From an uncultured Marinosulfonomonas sp. (GTDB taxonomy: Bacteria; Pseudomonadota; Alphaproteobacteria; Rhodobacterales; Rhodobacteraceae), in NCBI GenBank assembly GCA_947311455.1, contig CAMZKY010000051.1:1-8589 (forward strand): 8,589 nt of DNA, given 5' to 3'. The position numbers and the translations under genes were made by a program. Each line of letters begins with the position of its first letter. Positions within the stretch are counted from its first letter, which is position 1. A model generated the notes under the pieces. The model was not told the origin of the DNA and made no database searches. It saw only the letters and a list, made by a program, of their open reading frames with translations. Shown in pieces: positions 1 through 7,345 of the stretch.

Positions 1-84
1 CGCTGCGCCAAGGGCGTTTTTATCACCTTCCAAGTCGCGGCGTTTTAGGGGCTCGGCCCTGTCCAGATCGCTTTTGTACTGCTA
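1..84 (-). pseudogene. Decayed TPR unit beyond the stop codon of the TPR gene
   Basis: Reading the minus strand in the frame of the upstream TPR protein, the codon after ...LNNLAQL is TAG. The frame then continues without another stop to the window edge as QYKSDLDRAEPLKRRDLEG followed by DKNALGAA. This clearly matches the intact unit (LLAKGDLDGAEPLMRRAMDI then DKNALGEDH). The codon that is TTG in the preceding unit is TAG here, the next codon is CTG in the intact unit and CAG here, and GCC is TAC. So this is a former TPR unit that has collected a nonsense change and several missense changes. Either the gene was once longer and has been shortened, or the array ends in relict sequence. What lies further downstream is outside the window. 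Confidence 0.7.
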
Positions 85-1131
85 CAGTTGTGCGAGGTTG
101 TTGAGATCTGTGGCGTAAGCTGTATGATCTTCGCCAAGGGCATTTTTATCAATGTCCATGGCGCGGCGCATCAGGGGCTCGGCCCCGTCCAGATCGCCTT
201 TGGCCAGCAACAGCTGCGCGAGGTTGTTGAGATCTGTGGCGTAAGCTGTGTGATCATCGCCAAGGGGGTTTTTATTGATTTCCATAGCGCGGCGCATCAG
301 GGGCTCGGCCCCGTCCAGATCGCCAAGGGCTTGCAGGCTTTGGGCAAGGTTATTCAGGGCTGTGGCGGTTTTGGGATCGGCATCGCCGAATTCATCTTGG
401 GCAAGATCAACCAAATCCTGTTGAATGGGCAGCGCCTGTTTATGGTGGCCTGCGCGGCCAAGGAATATGCCGGCCTTGATCAAATGATCATAGGTGGGAT
501 CAAGGCGCGCGGCCCTGGCGTAATGTGTGGCGGCATCATGCCAGCGGATTTCGGCCTCGGCAATTTCGCCCCGGCCAAAGGCGGCGCGGGCGGTGGATTT
601 GATTTCCAGTTCGTTGCGGTTTTCGATTTCCTTGAAAATATCATCGGCAAGTGAATAATCGCCCGCCTCAAGCGCGGCGCGGGCTTTGATTAGGCGATCG
701 GCGCTGATCTGGTTGCTTTCGCGCGACAGGGCGCTTTCCAGTCGGGCGATTGTGTCTTGGGCTTTTGTCAGGGCGTCGTTCGGGTTTTGTTTCTGGCGCT
801 GTAGCTCGGCCAGTTGGTTGGTTAAAACTTCGATTTCCTCATCCGAGGCGGTTTCAAGGGCTTTGCGCACCTGGTTTTCGCGTTCATCCAGTTTGGCGTT
901 GAAATCGTCCAGTGTCATGGTGATTATTGGCTGAACGGGGGCGGGGGTGCCTGAACTGCTTTTGGGGCGCTTTTTAAACAGCCACCAGATTGGGGTGAGA
1001 ATAATACCCAAGATTGCAAGCAGGAAGGTGGCGGCGGTAATAATCGCATTTGATCGGTTTTGATTGTCAGGGTCGCCATACCATCCCCAAAGCCAATTTC
1101 CCAAATCTACAAGAGAATCCCACATTTCCAT
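82..1131 (-). CDS. Membrane-anchored tetratricopeptide repeat (TPR) protein, probably C-terminally truncated
   Basis: The protein has about 349 residues and no recognised enzymatic domain. Numbering from the GTG at 1137, there is one hydrophobic segment at about residues 31-54 ending in WWLFKKR. A Pro/Ser-rich linker follows, then a charged, heptad-like stretch at about 76-140 (probable coiled coil), and then TPR helices from about 145 to the end. The last three units have the kinesin-light-chain style pattern (ALNNLAQ, GDLDGAEPLMRRAMEI) with a 42-residue period. I infer a protein-protein interaction role, with the N-terminus in the membrane and the TPRs probably cytoplasmic because of the KKR after the segment. 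The start is ambiguous: the ATG at 1131 follows AAGGGG by 5 nt, but the GTG at 1137 and the ATG at 1125 are also possible. The TAG at 82-84 falls inside a repeat, and homology continues past it. Its partner is unknown. Confidence 0.75.
   Translation of the reverse strand: MEMWDSLVDLGNWLWGWYGDPDNQNRSNAIITAATFLLAILGIILTPIWWLFKKRPKSSSGTPAPVQPIITMTLDDFNAKLDERENQVRKALETASDEEIEVLTNQLAELQRQKQNPNDALTKAQDTIARLESALSRESNQISADRLIKARAALEAGDYSLADDIFKEIENRNELEIKSTARAAFGRGEIAEAEIRWHDAATHYARAARLDPTYDHLIKAGIFLGRAGHHKQALPIQQDLVDLAQDEFGDADPKTATALNNLAQSLQALGDLDGAEPLMRRAMEINKNPLGDDHTAYATDLNNLAQLLLAKGDLDGAEPLMRRAMDIDKNALGEDHTAYATDLNNLAQL
93..470 (-). repeat. Tandem 126-bp TPR-encoding units
   Basis: Equivalent positions recur exactly 126 bp apart (for example the cgaggttgttgagatctgtg block at 93 and again at 219, and the diverged counterpart at 345). 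The units at 93-218 and 219-344 are nearly identical at DNA level, including synonymous positions, while the unit at 345-470 is more diverged. A fourth, decayed unit lies at 1-92. High identity at silent sites points to recent duplication or gene conversion between units, not only to protein-level selection. Confidence 0.8.
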
Positions 1132-1206
1132 ATCCACCCCTTATCCCCCGACAACATAACAACCTATGTGTGCAAGGGAAAGAGGGATGGAATGGGTTTA
1201 ACAAAT

Positions 1207-1229
1207 GGCAGGGCGGGGTTCATCCTGCC
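1207..1229 (-). terminator. Weak hairpin between the EF-hand and TPR genes
   Basis: GGCAGG at 1207-1212 pairs with CCTGCC at 1224-1229 (6 bp, 11-nt loop), about 20 nt after the stop of the EF-hand gene. On the minus strand it is followed only by ATTTGTT, so any termination would be inefficient. On the plus strand it is followed by TTTT, but no plus-strand gene precedes it. The rest of the 118-nt spacer shows no clear promoter. Confidence 0.3.
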
Positions 1230-1249
1230 TTTTGGTTAGCGGCTAGAGA

Positions 1250-1696
1250 TTAATTCCCCCGACCAAAATCCGCGGTTGTCACAACGCCATCGCCGTTGCG
1301 ATCCATTTTGGCAAGCCATGCGGCGGTTTGGCCGATAAATTCTTCGCGGCTGACTTTGCCGTCGCCATCCACATCGTTGAATTCCATAATCATGCCAACC
1401 TGCGCGCGTTTGCCGTTGCCGCCAAAGTGACCGCCTTTTTCGTTTTCCATATCGGCGGCGCGGGCCTCGTCAAAGGCGACATATTCCTGTGCGGTAAGAA
1501 AGCCGTCTTCATTTTCGTCAAAGGATGCGAAAATATCGCGGCGGCGTTCGGTCATATCGGCAAGCGACACAGCGCCGTTTTCATCCAGATCCCAGTTTTC
1601 AATAAAATGCCCACCGGGTTGCCCGGCATAAGCAAGGGAGGCAAAAGACAGGGAGGCAATCGCGGCGATTGCAAGTGTGATTGAAGTGCGTTTCAT
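1250..1696 (-). CDS. Secreted EF-hand calcium-binding protein
   Basis: The protein has 148 residues. It starts with a Sec-type signal peptide: MKRT, a hydrophobic core at about 6-21, and probable cleavage after AYA at residue 24. Four 12-residue EF-hand loops follow, beginning at D36, D60, D108 and D132. They have D/N at positions 1, 3 and 5, Gly at 6, and an acidic residue at 12 (D47, E71, E119, D143). Both pairs have the same 24-residue spacing, and GGHF occurs before each pair (28-31 and 88-91), which suggests an internal duplication. The predicted role is periplasmic or extracellular calcium binding, as a buffer or sensor, with the partner unknown. The start is supported by AAGGA about 8 nt upstream. 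It is separated from the operon above by a terminator, so it should have its own promoter in the AT-rich stretch at about 1711-1800, although I could not fix -35/-10 boxes there. Confidence 0.85.
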   Translation of the reverse strand: MKRTSITLAIAAIASLSFASLAYAGQPGGHFIENWDLDENGAVSLADMTERRRDIFASFDENEDGFLTAQEYVAFDEARAADMENEKGGHFGGNGKRAQVGMIMEFNDVDGDGKVSREEFIGQTAAWLAKMDRNGDGVVTTADFGRGN

Positions 1697-1822
1697 AGTG
1701 TGTTCCTTTTGTATTCGATTTATTGAATTTATAATAGTTATACGCGGGGGGATTTGGTTTCCGTCGCGAAAAACATATTATTTTTAAAAAAAAGTAAACG
1801 GGCGGCTGCATAACGGCCTTGG

Positions 1823-1859
1823 AAAAATACGCGCGCCTATTTTTGGAGAATAGACGCGC
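1823..1859 (-). terminator. Intrinsic terminator of the pot-spuC operon
   Basis: On the minus strand, GCGCGTCTATT (1859-1849) pairs with AATAGGCGCGC (1841-1831). The stem is 11 bp with one G-U pair and a 7-nt loop, followed by GTATTTTT (T-run at 1827-1823). It lies about 24 nt after the stop codon of the aminotransferase, as expected for a rho-independent terminator closing the operon. Confidence 0.85.
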
Positions 1860-1883
1860 TGTGGTTTGATGATCTGTAGGGGG

Positions 1884-3278
1884 TTAGCCCGCCACCATCA
1901 TGCCTTGGGCTTTTAGGTGGGCGTGGGTTTTATCCAGCGCCTCAACAGCGTGTTCCATCAGAATGTCGATTTCCGCGATGGTCAAAACCAATGGTGGGGC
2001 AATGATCATCCGGTCACCCACATGGCGCATCACCAACCCGCCGTCGAAACAGAAATTGCGGCAAATGGTGCCAACGGTTCCCACTGGTGTCGAAAAAGGC
2101 GCGCGGGCGGATTTGTCGGGGGTCAGGGCAACGCTGGCCATAAAGCCCGAAATCACCGCTTCGCCCACCAGCGGGTGATCCGCCAGTTGCGCCCATTTTT
2201 GCGCCAGATAGGGCCCTGTCACGTCGCGCACATTTTCGACAATCTTTTCGTCTTGCAAGATACGGATGTTTTCCAGCGCCACCGCCGCACCAACGGGATG
2301 CCCGCCATAGGTATAGCCGTGATTGAAATCGCCCGCGTCCGCGATGGTTTGCGCCACTTCGTCCGACAGGATTGAACCGCCGATCGGTTGATAGCCCGAC
2401 GACAGGCCTTTGGCGATGGTCATGATATCGGGGGTGATGCCGTAGGTTTCAGAGCCAAACCAATTGCCGGTGCGGCCAAAGCCACAGATCACTTCGTCGG
2501 CGATCAGCAAAATATCATGGGCGTCACAAATGCGCTGGATTTCGGGCCAGTAGGTGGACGGCGGCACGATCACGCCGCCCGCGCCCTGCACCGGTTCGGC
2601 GATAAAGGCGGCAACGTTATCTTCGCCCAGCTCGGCAATTTTTGCTTCTAGTTGGCGGGCGCGTTCTAAACCGAAATCTTCGGGGGTTGTTTCGCCGCCT
2701 TCGGCATACCAGTTGGGTTGATCGATATAGGCCATATCAGGGATCGGCAGGCCGCCTTGGGCGTGCATACCTTTCATCCCGCCAAGGCTGGCCCCGCCCA
2801 TGGTTGAGCCGTGATAGGCGTTATGGCGTGAAATGATCACCTTTTTCGTCGGTTTGCCTTTGGCGGCCCAATAGTGACGCACAAGGCGGATGTTGGTGTC
2901 GTTGGCTTCGGATCCACCAGAGGCATAAAATACATGGTTCAAATCCCCCGGCGCGATTTCAGCCAGCTTTTGCGACAGGGCAATAATCGGTGGATGCGAG
3001 GTTTTGAAAAACGTGTTGTAATAGGGCAGCTGTTTCATCTGCTCATAGGCGGCGTCGGCCAGCTCATTACGGCCATAGCCGATATTGGTGCACCACAGGC
3101 CCGCCATACCGTCCAGAATTTTGTTGCCGTCGCTGTCATACAAAAACACACCCTCGGCGCGGGTGATGATGCGCGCGCCATCGCGGGCCAGTTCGGCATT
3201 GTCGGAAAACGGATGCACATGGTGGGCCGCATCGATGCGTTGTAGTTCATCCGTGGGGATGTTGTGTAGAATTGTCAT
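1884..3278 (-). CDS. spuC: Class III PLP-dependent aminotransferase, probable putrescine-pyruvate transaminase
   Basis: This 464-residue cytoplasmic enzyme has the usual length for omega-aminotransferases. Visible landmarks are the substrate-side LWC at 61-63, the phosphate-binding ASGGSEAND at 119-127, the ring-stacking YHG at 155-157, the cofactor-binding ADEVICGFGRTG at 260-271 with D261, the Schiff-base lysine K290 in TIAKGLSSGY, and TYGGHPV at 323-329. From memory the whole length resembles Pseudomonas SpuC, which transfers the amino group of putrescine to pyruvate to give 4-aminobutanal and alanine. It starts 23 nt after the potA stop, so it is the last gene of the transport operon, and this placement supports a polyamine substrate. 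The ribosome site (GAGAAC) is weak, hinting at lower expression than the transporter. Related class III enzymes acting on beta-alanine, taurine or other omega-amino compounds cannot be excluded from sequence alone. Confidence 0.85.
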   Translation of the reverse strand: MTILHNIPTDELQRIDAAHHVHPFSDNAELARDGARIITRAEGVFLYDSDGNKILDGMAGLWCTNIGYGRNELADAAYEQMKQLPYYNTFFKTSHPPIIALSQKLAEIAPGDLNHVFYASGGSEANDTNIRLVRHYWAAKGKPTKKVIISRHNAYHGSTMGGASLGGMKGMHAQGGLPIPDMAYIDQPNWYAEGGETTPEDFGLERARQLEAKIAELGEDNVAAFIAEPVQGAGGVIVPPSTYWPEIQRICDAHDILLIADEVICGFGRTGNWFGSETYGITPDIMTIAKGLSSGYQPIGGSILSDEVAQTIADAGDFNHGYTYGGHPVGAAVALENIRILQDEKIVENVRDVTGPYLAQKWAQLADHPLVGEAVISGFMASVALTPDKSARAPFSTPVGTVGTICRNFCFDGGLVMRHVGDRMIIAPPLVLTIAEIDILMEHAVEALDKTHAHLKAQGMMVAG

Positions 3279-3301
3279 GTTTGTTCTCGATTTATTGAGG
3301 G

Positions 3302-4405
3302 TTATTCAGAGGCGTTTTCAGGAAGCACCAGCATATCTTTGGGCTGCCAGTTGGCGTAAACCTGCGTGCCGATTTCCAGCGCCATCAGGGTTTCTGCCTG
3401 TGCTTCGGTGGCCAGCGCCGTGATCGAGCGCTCGCCATCCAGTATGATTTCCACAAGTGAGCTATCGCCTTGAAAGGCAACATCTCCTAACGTGCCCGTC
3501 ACCGCGATCATCTCGGCGGCGGGTTGTTCAAGGCCAACGCGCACTCGCTCGGGGCGCACGGCAATGGCAAGGTTTCGGGTGTTGGCCGGCATCAGACTGG
3601 CGGGCAGGGTAACCGTGCCAAGGGTTTTGGTGTCAAACTGCACAGCGTCCCCGTTGCGCGTATGGCTTGAAACGTCGAACATATTGATCCGGCCAATGAA
3701 ATCGGCCACGAATTGATCGCAAGGGTTTTTATACAGCGCCGTGGGGCTATCCAGCTGGCGCAGTTTTCCGTCTTTCAGCACCGCGATGCGATCAGCCATG
3801 GCCATGGCTTCGGATTGATCGTGGGTGACCATCACAAAGCTGACGCCGACGCTTTCCTGCAATTTCACCAGCTCGAGCCGCATGGCGTCGCGCAATTTGG
3901 CATCGAGCGCCGACAGGGGTTCGTCCAGCAAAAGAACCTGTGGCCGCTTGACCAATGCCCGCGCCAAAGCCACCCGTTGCCGTTGCCCGCCCGACAGCTG
4001 ATCGGGCATTCGGTGGCTGAATTGCGATAGATGCACCTGTTCCAGTGCTTCGGCGACCTTGGCTTTGATTTCCGCCTTGGGCAGGCGCTCCAGTTTCAGC
4101 CCATAGGCCACGTTGGCTTCGACCGACATATGCGGGAAAACCGCGTAAGACTGGAACACCATATTGACCGGACGTTTATTGGCCGGAATGCCCAGCATAT
4201 CGGTGCCGTCAATCACCACGTCGCCTTTGCTTTCGGTTTCAAGGCCGGCAATGATCCGCAGCAAGGTGGATTTGCCACAGCCCGACGGCCCAAGCAGCAC
4301 AAAAATTTCACCCGGTTTGATGTCAAAGCTTATGCCCTCAAGCGCGGTGAAGTTGCCGTAATATTTGCAAACGTCATGAACAGAGATGATCGGAGTGGGC
4401 GCCAT
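3302..4405 (-). CDS. potA: Polyamine ABC transporter ATP-binding protein PotA
   Basis: This 367-residue cytoplasmic ATPase energises polyamine import. It shows Walker A GPSGCGKST at 39-47, Q-loop Q85 in VFQSYAVFP, signature LSGGQRQRVALARAL at 137-151, Walker B VLLLDEP at 157-163, D-loop SALD at 165-168 and switch His H195 in MVTHDQSEA. The C-terminal third (about 240-360) is the regulatory TOBE-type extension typical of the spermidine/putrescine and sugar (CUT1-like) importer class. All catalytic elements are intact. Its ATG overlaps the potC stop by 1 nt (TAATG), with GAGGAG 8 nt upstream, so translation is probably coupled to potC. In the operon it comes fourth, after both permease genes. 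Confidence 0.95.
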   Translation of the reverse strand: MAPTPIISVHDVCKYYGNFTALEGISFDIKPGEIFVLLGPSGCGKSTLLRIIAGLETESKGDVVIDGTDMLGIPANKRPVNMVFQSYAVFPHMSVEANVAYGLKLERLPKAEIKAKVAEALEQVHLSQFSHRMPDQLSGGQRQRVALARALVKRPQVLLLDEPLSALDAKLRDAMRLELVKLQESVGVSFVMVTHDQSEAMAMADRIAVLKDGKLRQLDSPTALYKNPCDQFVADFIGRINMFDVSSHTRNGDAVQFDTKTLGTVTLPASLMPANTRNLAIAVRPERVRVGLEQPAAEMIAVTGTLGDVAFQGDSSLVEIILDGERSITALATEAQAETLMALEIGTQVYANWQPKDMLVLPENASE

Positions 4406-5250
4406 TAGTGTGACTCCTCGAAGGTTTGGAATTTCATTGCAACGGCCGTCACCAGCAGGGTGATCAGGATCAGGATGGTCGAGGCGGCGTTGATTTCCGG
4501 CGTCACCGAAAAACGCACCATCGAATAAACCTTGATCGGGAAGGTCACGGTATCGGGGCCAGAGGTGAAGAAAGTAATCACAAAATCATCCAGCGACAGT
4601 GTGAAAGATAGCAGCGCACCGGCAATCAGGCCGGGTTTCATATGGGGCACCAGAATATCGCGGAACACCTGAAATTCGGTGGCCCCCAGATCTTTGGCGG
4701 CTTCTTCCATCTCGCGGTTGAAATTATTCAATCGGGTGCGAATGATCATTGCCGCAAAAGGGAATGAAAAGGTGATATGCGCCAGAATGATATTAGTCAG
4801 GTTAAACGGGTAGGGCGTGCCAGCGGGTACATACAGGCCGAATTGCGAAAAGAACACCGCAAGGCTGACCCCCATACAGATTTCGGGAATGACGATTGGC
4901 ATGGCAACCATGCCTTCGAACACCGGTTTGAACGGAAACCGGAACCGCCACAAAACCACCGCCGTCAGCGCCCCGAGGATCACCGCGAAAATGGTGGATA
5001 TAAAGGCAATGGTCAGGGTGTTGGTAAAGGCTTCGATCAGGGCATCGTTGTGAAACGCCTTTTCGTAATATTTGGTGGTAAAGCCTTTCCAGATCACATT
5101 GCCGCCGCGCCGCGAGTTGTTAAAGGAAAACACCACCAGCACAATAATTGGCGCATAGAGGAACACCGAGGCCAGAAAAAAGCTGAACCGCAGGGAAAAT
5201 TTGCGTGAATATTCAAAGGGGCCGGGTTTATCGCGTTTGAGTTTAGCCAT
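4405..5250 (-). CDS. potC: Polyamine ABC transporter permease PotC
   Basis: This 281-residue inner-membrane protein has about six hydrophobic segments (roughly 24-44, 74-101, 110-135, 152-171, 208-230, 255-272). The EAA loop that contacts the ATPase is at 183-202 (EEAAKDLGATEFQVFRDILV) and is followed by P. It pairs with PotB to form the channel. I chose the ATG at 5250, not the upstream ATG at 5358. The longer version adds a Cys-rich, non-conserved N-terminus lying wholly inside potB, while the ATG at 5250 has AAGGGG 7 nt upstream and gives the expected PotC length. It overlaps the end of potB by 8 nt (ATGGCTAA), a typical coupling arrangement. Confidence 0.93.
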   Translation of the reverse strand: MAKLKRDKPGPFEYSRKFSLRFSFFLASVFLYAPIIVLVVFSFNNSRRGGNVIWKGFTTKYYEKAFHNDALIEAFTNTLTIAFISTIFAVILGALTAVVLWRFRFPFKPVFEGMVAMPIVIPEICMGVSLAVFFSQFGLYVPAGTPYPFNLTNIILAHITFSFPFAAMIIRTRLNNFNREMEEAAKDLGATEFQVFRDILVPHMKPGLIAGALLSFTLSLDDFVITFFTSGPDTVTFPIKVYSMVRFSVTPEINAASTILILITLLVTAVAMKFQTFEESH

Positions 5251-6166
5251 CGTTGCGCCCCTTGTTTGCCCGCATGTTCGCAAAGGCCTGAATCGCCAGA
5301 ATGATAAAGGTGATATACAGCAAAAACAGCGACAAAGCCGATCCGAACGGCCAGTCATTGGCCGATTTGAACTGGCGCTCGATCACATTGGCGATCATGT
5401 CCACCTTGCCACGCCCCAGCAGATTGGGGATCAGGAACGATCCCAGCATCGGAATAAAGGTGATCACCGCCGCCGTTGAAATCCCCGCCGAGGTCAGCGG
5501 TAGCAGAACCGAACGAAAGGTGCGCCATTGCCCCGCGCCCAGATCAAGGCTGGCCTCAAGCAGATTGCGATCCAGCCGTTCCAGTGACGAATAAATCGGC
5601 AACACCGCAAACGGCAGGTAAACATAGATCATCCCGATCATCACGCCGCTGTTGTTGCCCAGAAACCGGATCGGGGCAAAATGTTCGCCCAACAGATCAA
5701 ACGCACCAAGGCCGATAAGATCAAGGGCACCATCGCCCAGATTCCACAGCCATTCCAGCACATCGTTGATGCGTCCTCGGGTGCCAAGGATATTCAACAT
5801 CGCATAGGTGCGGATCAAAAGATTTGTCCAGAAGGGCAGAATAATCACCAGCATCAGCCATGGTTTGGCTTTGTTTGATGCGGTGGCGATCACCATGGAA
5901 ATTGGATAGGCAATCACCAGTGTAATAATTGTGGACAGGGTGGAAAGCCAGACCGTGCGCCAGAACAGGGTGATGATCTGGGGTTCAAACATGCGCTTGT
6001 AATTATCAAGCGTCCATGTGGTTTTGATTTCGGTCAGTGATATGTTCTCGCCAAAGCTGTAAACCCAGATGATTCCCAGAGGCACAAAAAACAACAGCAC
6101 CAGCCAGCCCGCTGTCGGGGTGAAAAACGTCAAAAAGACGCTGAAATGTTTGCGAAAATCTTCCAT
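5243..6166 (-). CDS. potB: Polyamine ABC transporter permease PotB
   Basis: This 307-residue inner-membrane permease has hydrophobic segments at about 15-38, 68-95, 102-126, 173-195, 229-250 and 277-298. The EAA motif is at 204-223 (EASLDLGAGQWRTFRSVLLP) and docks on PotA. The segment between about 128 and 170 (RGRINDVLEWLW through the LLGEHFAPIRFLGN stretch) is the long periplasmic region characteristic of PotB/PotH proteins. The start is supported by AAGGGGGG about 5 nt upstream. It is separated from potD by 67 nt holding a strong hairpin, so its mRNA level is probably lower than that of potD. Confidence 0.94.
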   Translation of the reverse strand: MEDFRKHFSVFLTFFTPTAGWLVLLFFVPLGIIWVYSFGENISLTEIKTTWTLDNYKRMFEPQIITLFWRTVWLSTLSTIITLVIAYPISMVIATASNKAKPWLMLVIILPFWTNLLIRTYAMLNILGTRGRINDVLEWLWNLGDGALDLIGLGAFDLLGEHFAPIRFLGNNSGVMIGMIYVYLPFAVLPIYSSLERLDRNLLEASLDLGAGQWRTFRSVLLPLTSAGISTAAVITFIPMLGSFLIPNLLGRGKVDMIANVIERQFKSANDWPFGSALSLFLLYITFIILAIQAFANMRANKGRNDG

Positions 6167-6195
6167 TTAACCCCCCTTATGACAATGAAGTCGGC

Positions 6196-6226
6196 AAAAC
6201 GGGCGCGCATTCAGGCGCGCCCGTTT
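6196..6226 (-). terminator. Strong intercistronic hairpin after potD
   Basis: AAACGGGCGCGC at 6197-6208 and GCGCGCCCGTTT at 6215-6226 form a perfect 12-bp stem with a 6-nt loop. It starts 7 nt after the potD stop codon. On the minus strand the stem ends in TTTT followed by GCC, a short T-run. It is therefore best read as an attenuating terminator or mRNA-stabilising structure, not an absolute terminator, since potB follows with the same orientation and no obvious promoter of its own. Confidence 0.8.
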
Positions 6227-6233
6227 GTTGGTG

Positions 6234-7304
6234 TTAGCCAGCCGCTTTGATCCGTGTCCAGGCCTGATCGATCTTTGAGATCACTTCTTGGCCGGGATAG
6301 ATCGAAACTTCGGAATTGGCCAAAGTTTCCTTGGACGGGAAAATTGCCGTATTTTCGTTATATTCCGCGCCTAAATGCTCATGGGCGGCGGCAATCGGTG
6401 TGGCATAATACACATAATCGGCGTTTTCAGCGGCCACCTTGGCGTCCATCAGATAATTGATCATCTCATGGGCGGCGTCGGGATTGGGGGCGCCTTTGGG
6501 GATGCAAAGATCATCTTCCCACAGCAAACCGCCTTCTTTTGGCACCACGTAGCCGATATCGTCATCTTCATCCATGGCTTGTAAAATATCGCCGTTCCAT
6601 TCCATCGCCAGATCAACTTCGCCCGCCAGCAACAAATCCTGACCGTTATCCGGTGCAAAGGCGGTAATGCGGGATTTTTGCGCCAGCACCATGGCTTCGG
6701 CGGCGGCGATGTTTTCATCTGTCCAGTCGTTCATGGATTTGCCCATCAGTTTCAGGGCCATTTGCAACACGGTTGTGGCTTCGCCCAAAAACGCCATGCG
6801 CCCTGCATATTCGTCGGAAGTGAACATATCCGCCCAGCTGTCAGGTGTTTTGGAAACCTTGGAAATGCGGTAGCCAATCCCGACCGTGCCCCAGAAATAC
6901 GGCATGGTATATTTGCGACCCGGATCATGGGCCGGATTGGCAAAGGCGGGATCAACGTTTTTCATGTTGGGCAGTTTGGAATGATCCAGCGGTTCCAGCA
7001 TATCGGCAATGATCATCCGTTCGACGAAATCATTGGTTGGCACAATCAGATCATAGCCCGGATTGCCGTTACGCAGTTTGGCAAATAGTTCATCATTATC
7101 GGCAAACAGATCATACTGAACATCAACACCCGTGGCTTTGGTGAAATTGCCCAGGATGTCTTCGCCGATATAGGTATCCCAGTTGTAAAAATTCAGCTTG
7201 CCACCAGCGGCAAGCGCACCCTTTGGCAAATTCAGTGTCAGGCCCACGGCCCCTGCACCTGCCAGCATGGCACGGCGGCTGATTGGCATCCGGTTCTTAC
7301 GCAT
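6234..7304 (-). CDS. potD: Periplasmic polyamine-binding protein PotD/PotF-like
   Basis: This 356-residue substrate-binding protein delivers putrescine or spermidine to PotBC. The N-terminus has a twin-arginine-like motif (SRRAML, residues 9-14), a hydrophobic stretch and a probable cleavage after ALA at 30-32, so export may be by Tat or Sec. The mature part follows the E. coli PotD pattern: NWDTYIGEDIL at 41-51, VPTNDFV at 88-94, WNGD at 236-239, PKEGGLLWEDDLCIP at 255-269, and YATP at 300-303. Residues W42, Y45, W236, W262, D264 and Y300 line up with polyamine-contacting residues recalled for E. coli PotD. The position of E. coli Glu171 appears to be T178, and Asp168 appears to be E175. The start has GGGAGA 6 nt upstream. 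It is the first gene of the operon, divergent from the GntR regulator. Confidence 0.93.
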   Translation of the reverse strand: MRKNRMPISRRAMLAGAGAVGLTLNLPKGALAAGGKLNFYNWDTYIGEDILGNFTKATGVDVQYDLFADNDELFAKLRNGNPGYDLIVPTNDFVERMIIADMLEPLDHSKLPNMKNVDPAFANPAHDPGRKYTMPYFWGTVGIGYRISKVSKTPDSWADMFTSDEYAGRMAFLGEATTVLQMALKLMGKSMNDWTDENIAAAEAMVLAQKSRITAFAPDNGQDLLLAGEVDLAMEWNGDILQAMDEDDDIGYVVPKEGGLLWEDDLCIPKGAPNPDAAHEMINYLMDAKVAAENADYVYYATPIAAAHEHLGAEYNENTAIFPSKETLANSEVSIYPGQEVISKIDQAWTRIKAAG

Positions 7305-7345
7305 TCTATTCTCCCTGAAATTGCGCCTGTTTCTAAGGCGTCAAT

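Noticed and set aside
88..654. 188-residue plus-strand open frame opposite the TPR gene
   Set aside because: It is the antisense of the TPR repeats; its own repetitiveness (EVVEICGVSC) is only the mirror of the 126-bp units.
5251..5358. Longer PotC N-terminus starting at 5358
   Set aside because: The extra 36 residues are Cys/Arg-rich and unlike PotC, and lie wholly within potB; the start at 5250 has a good ribosome site and family length.
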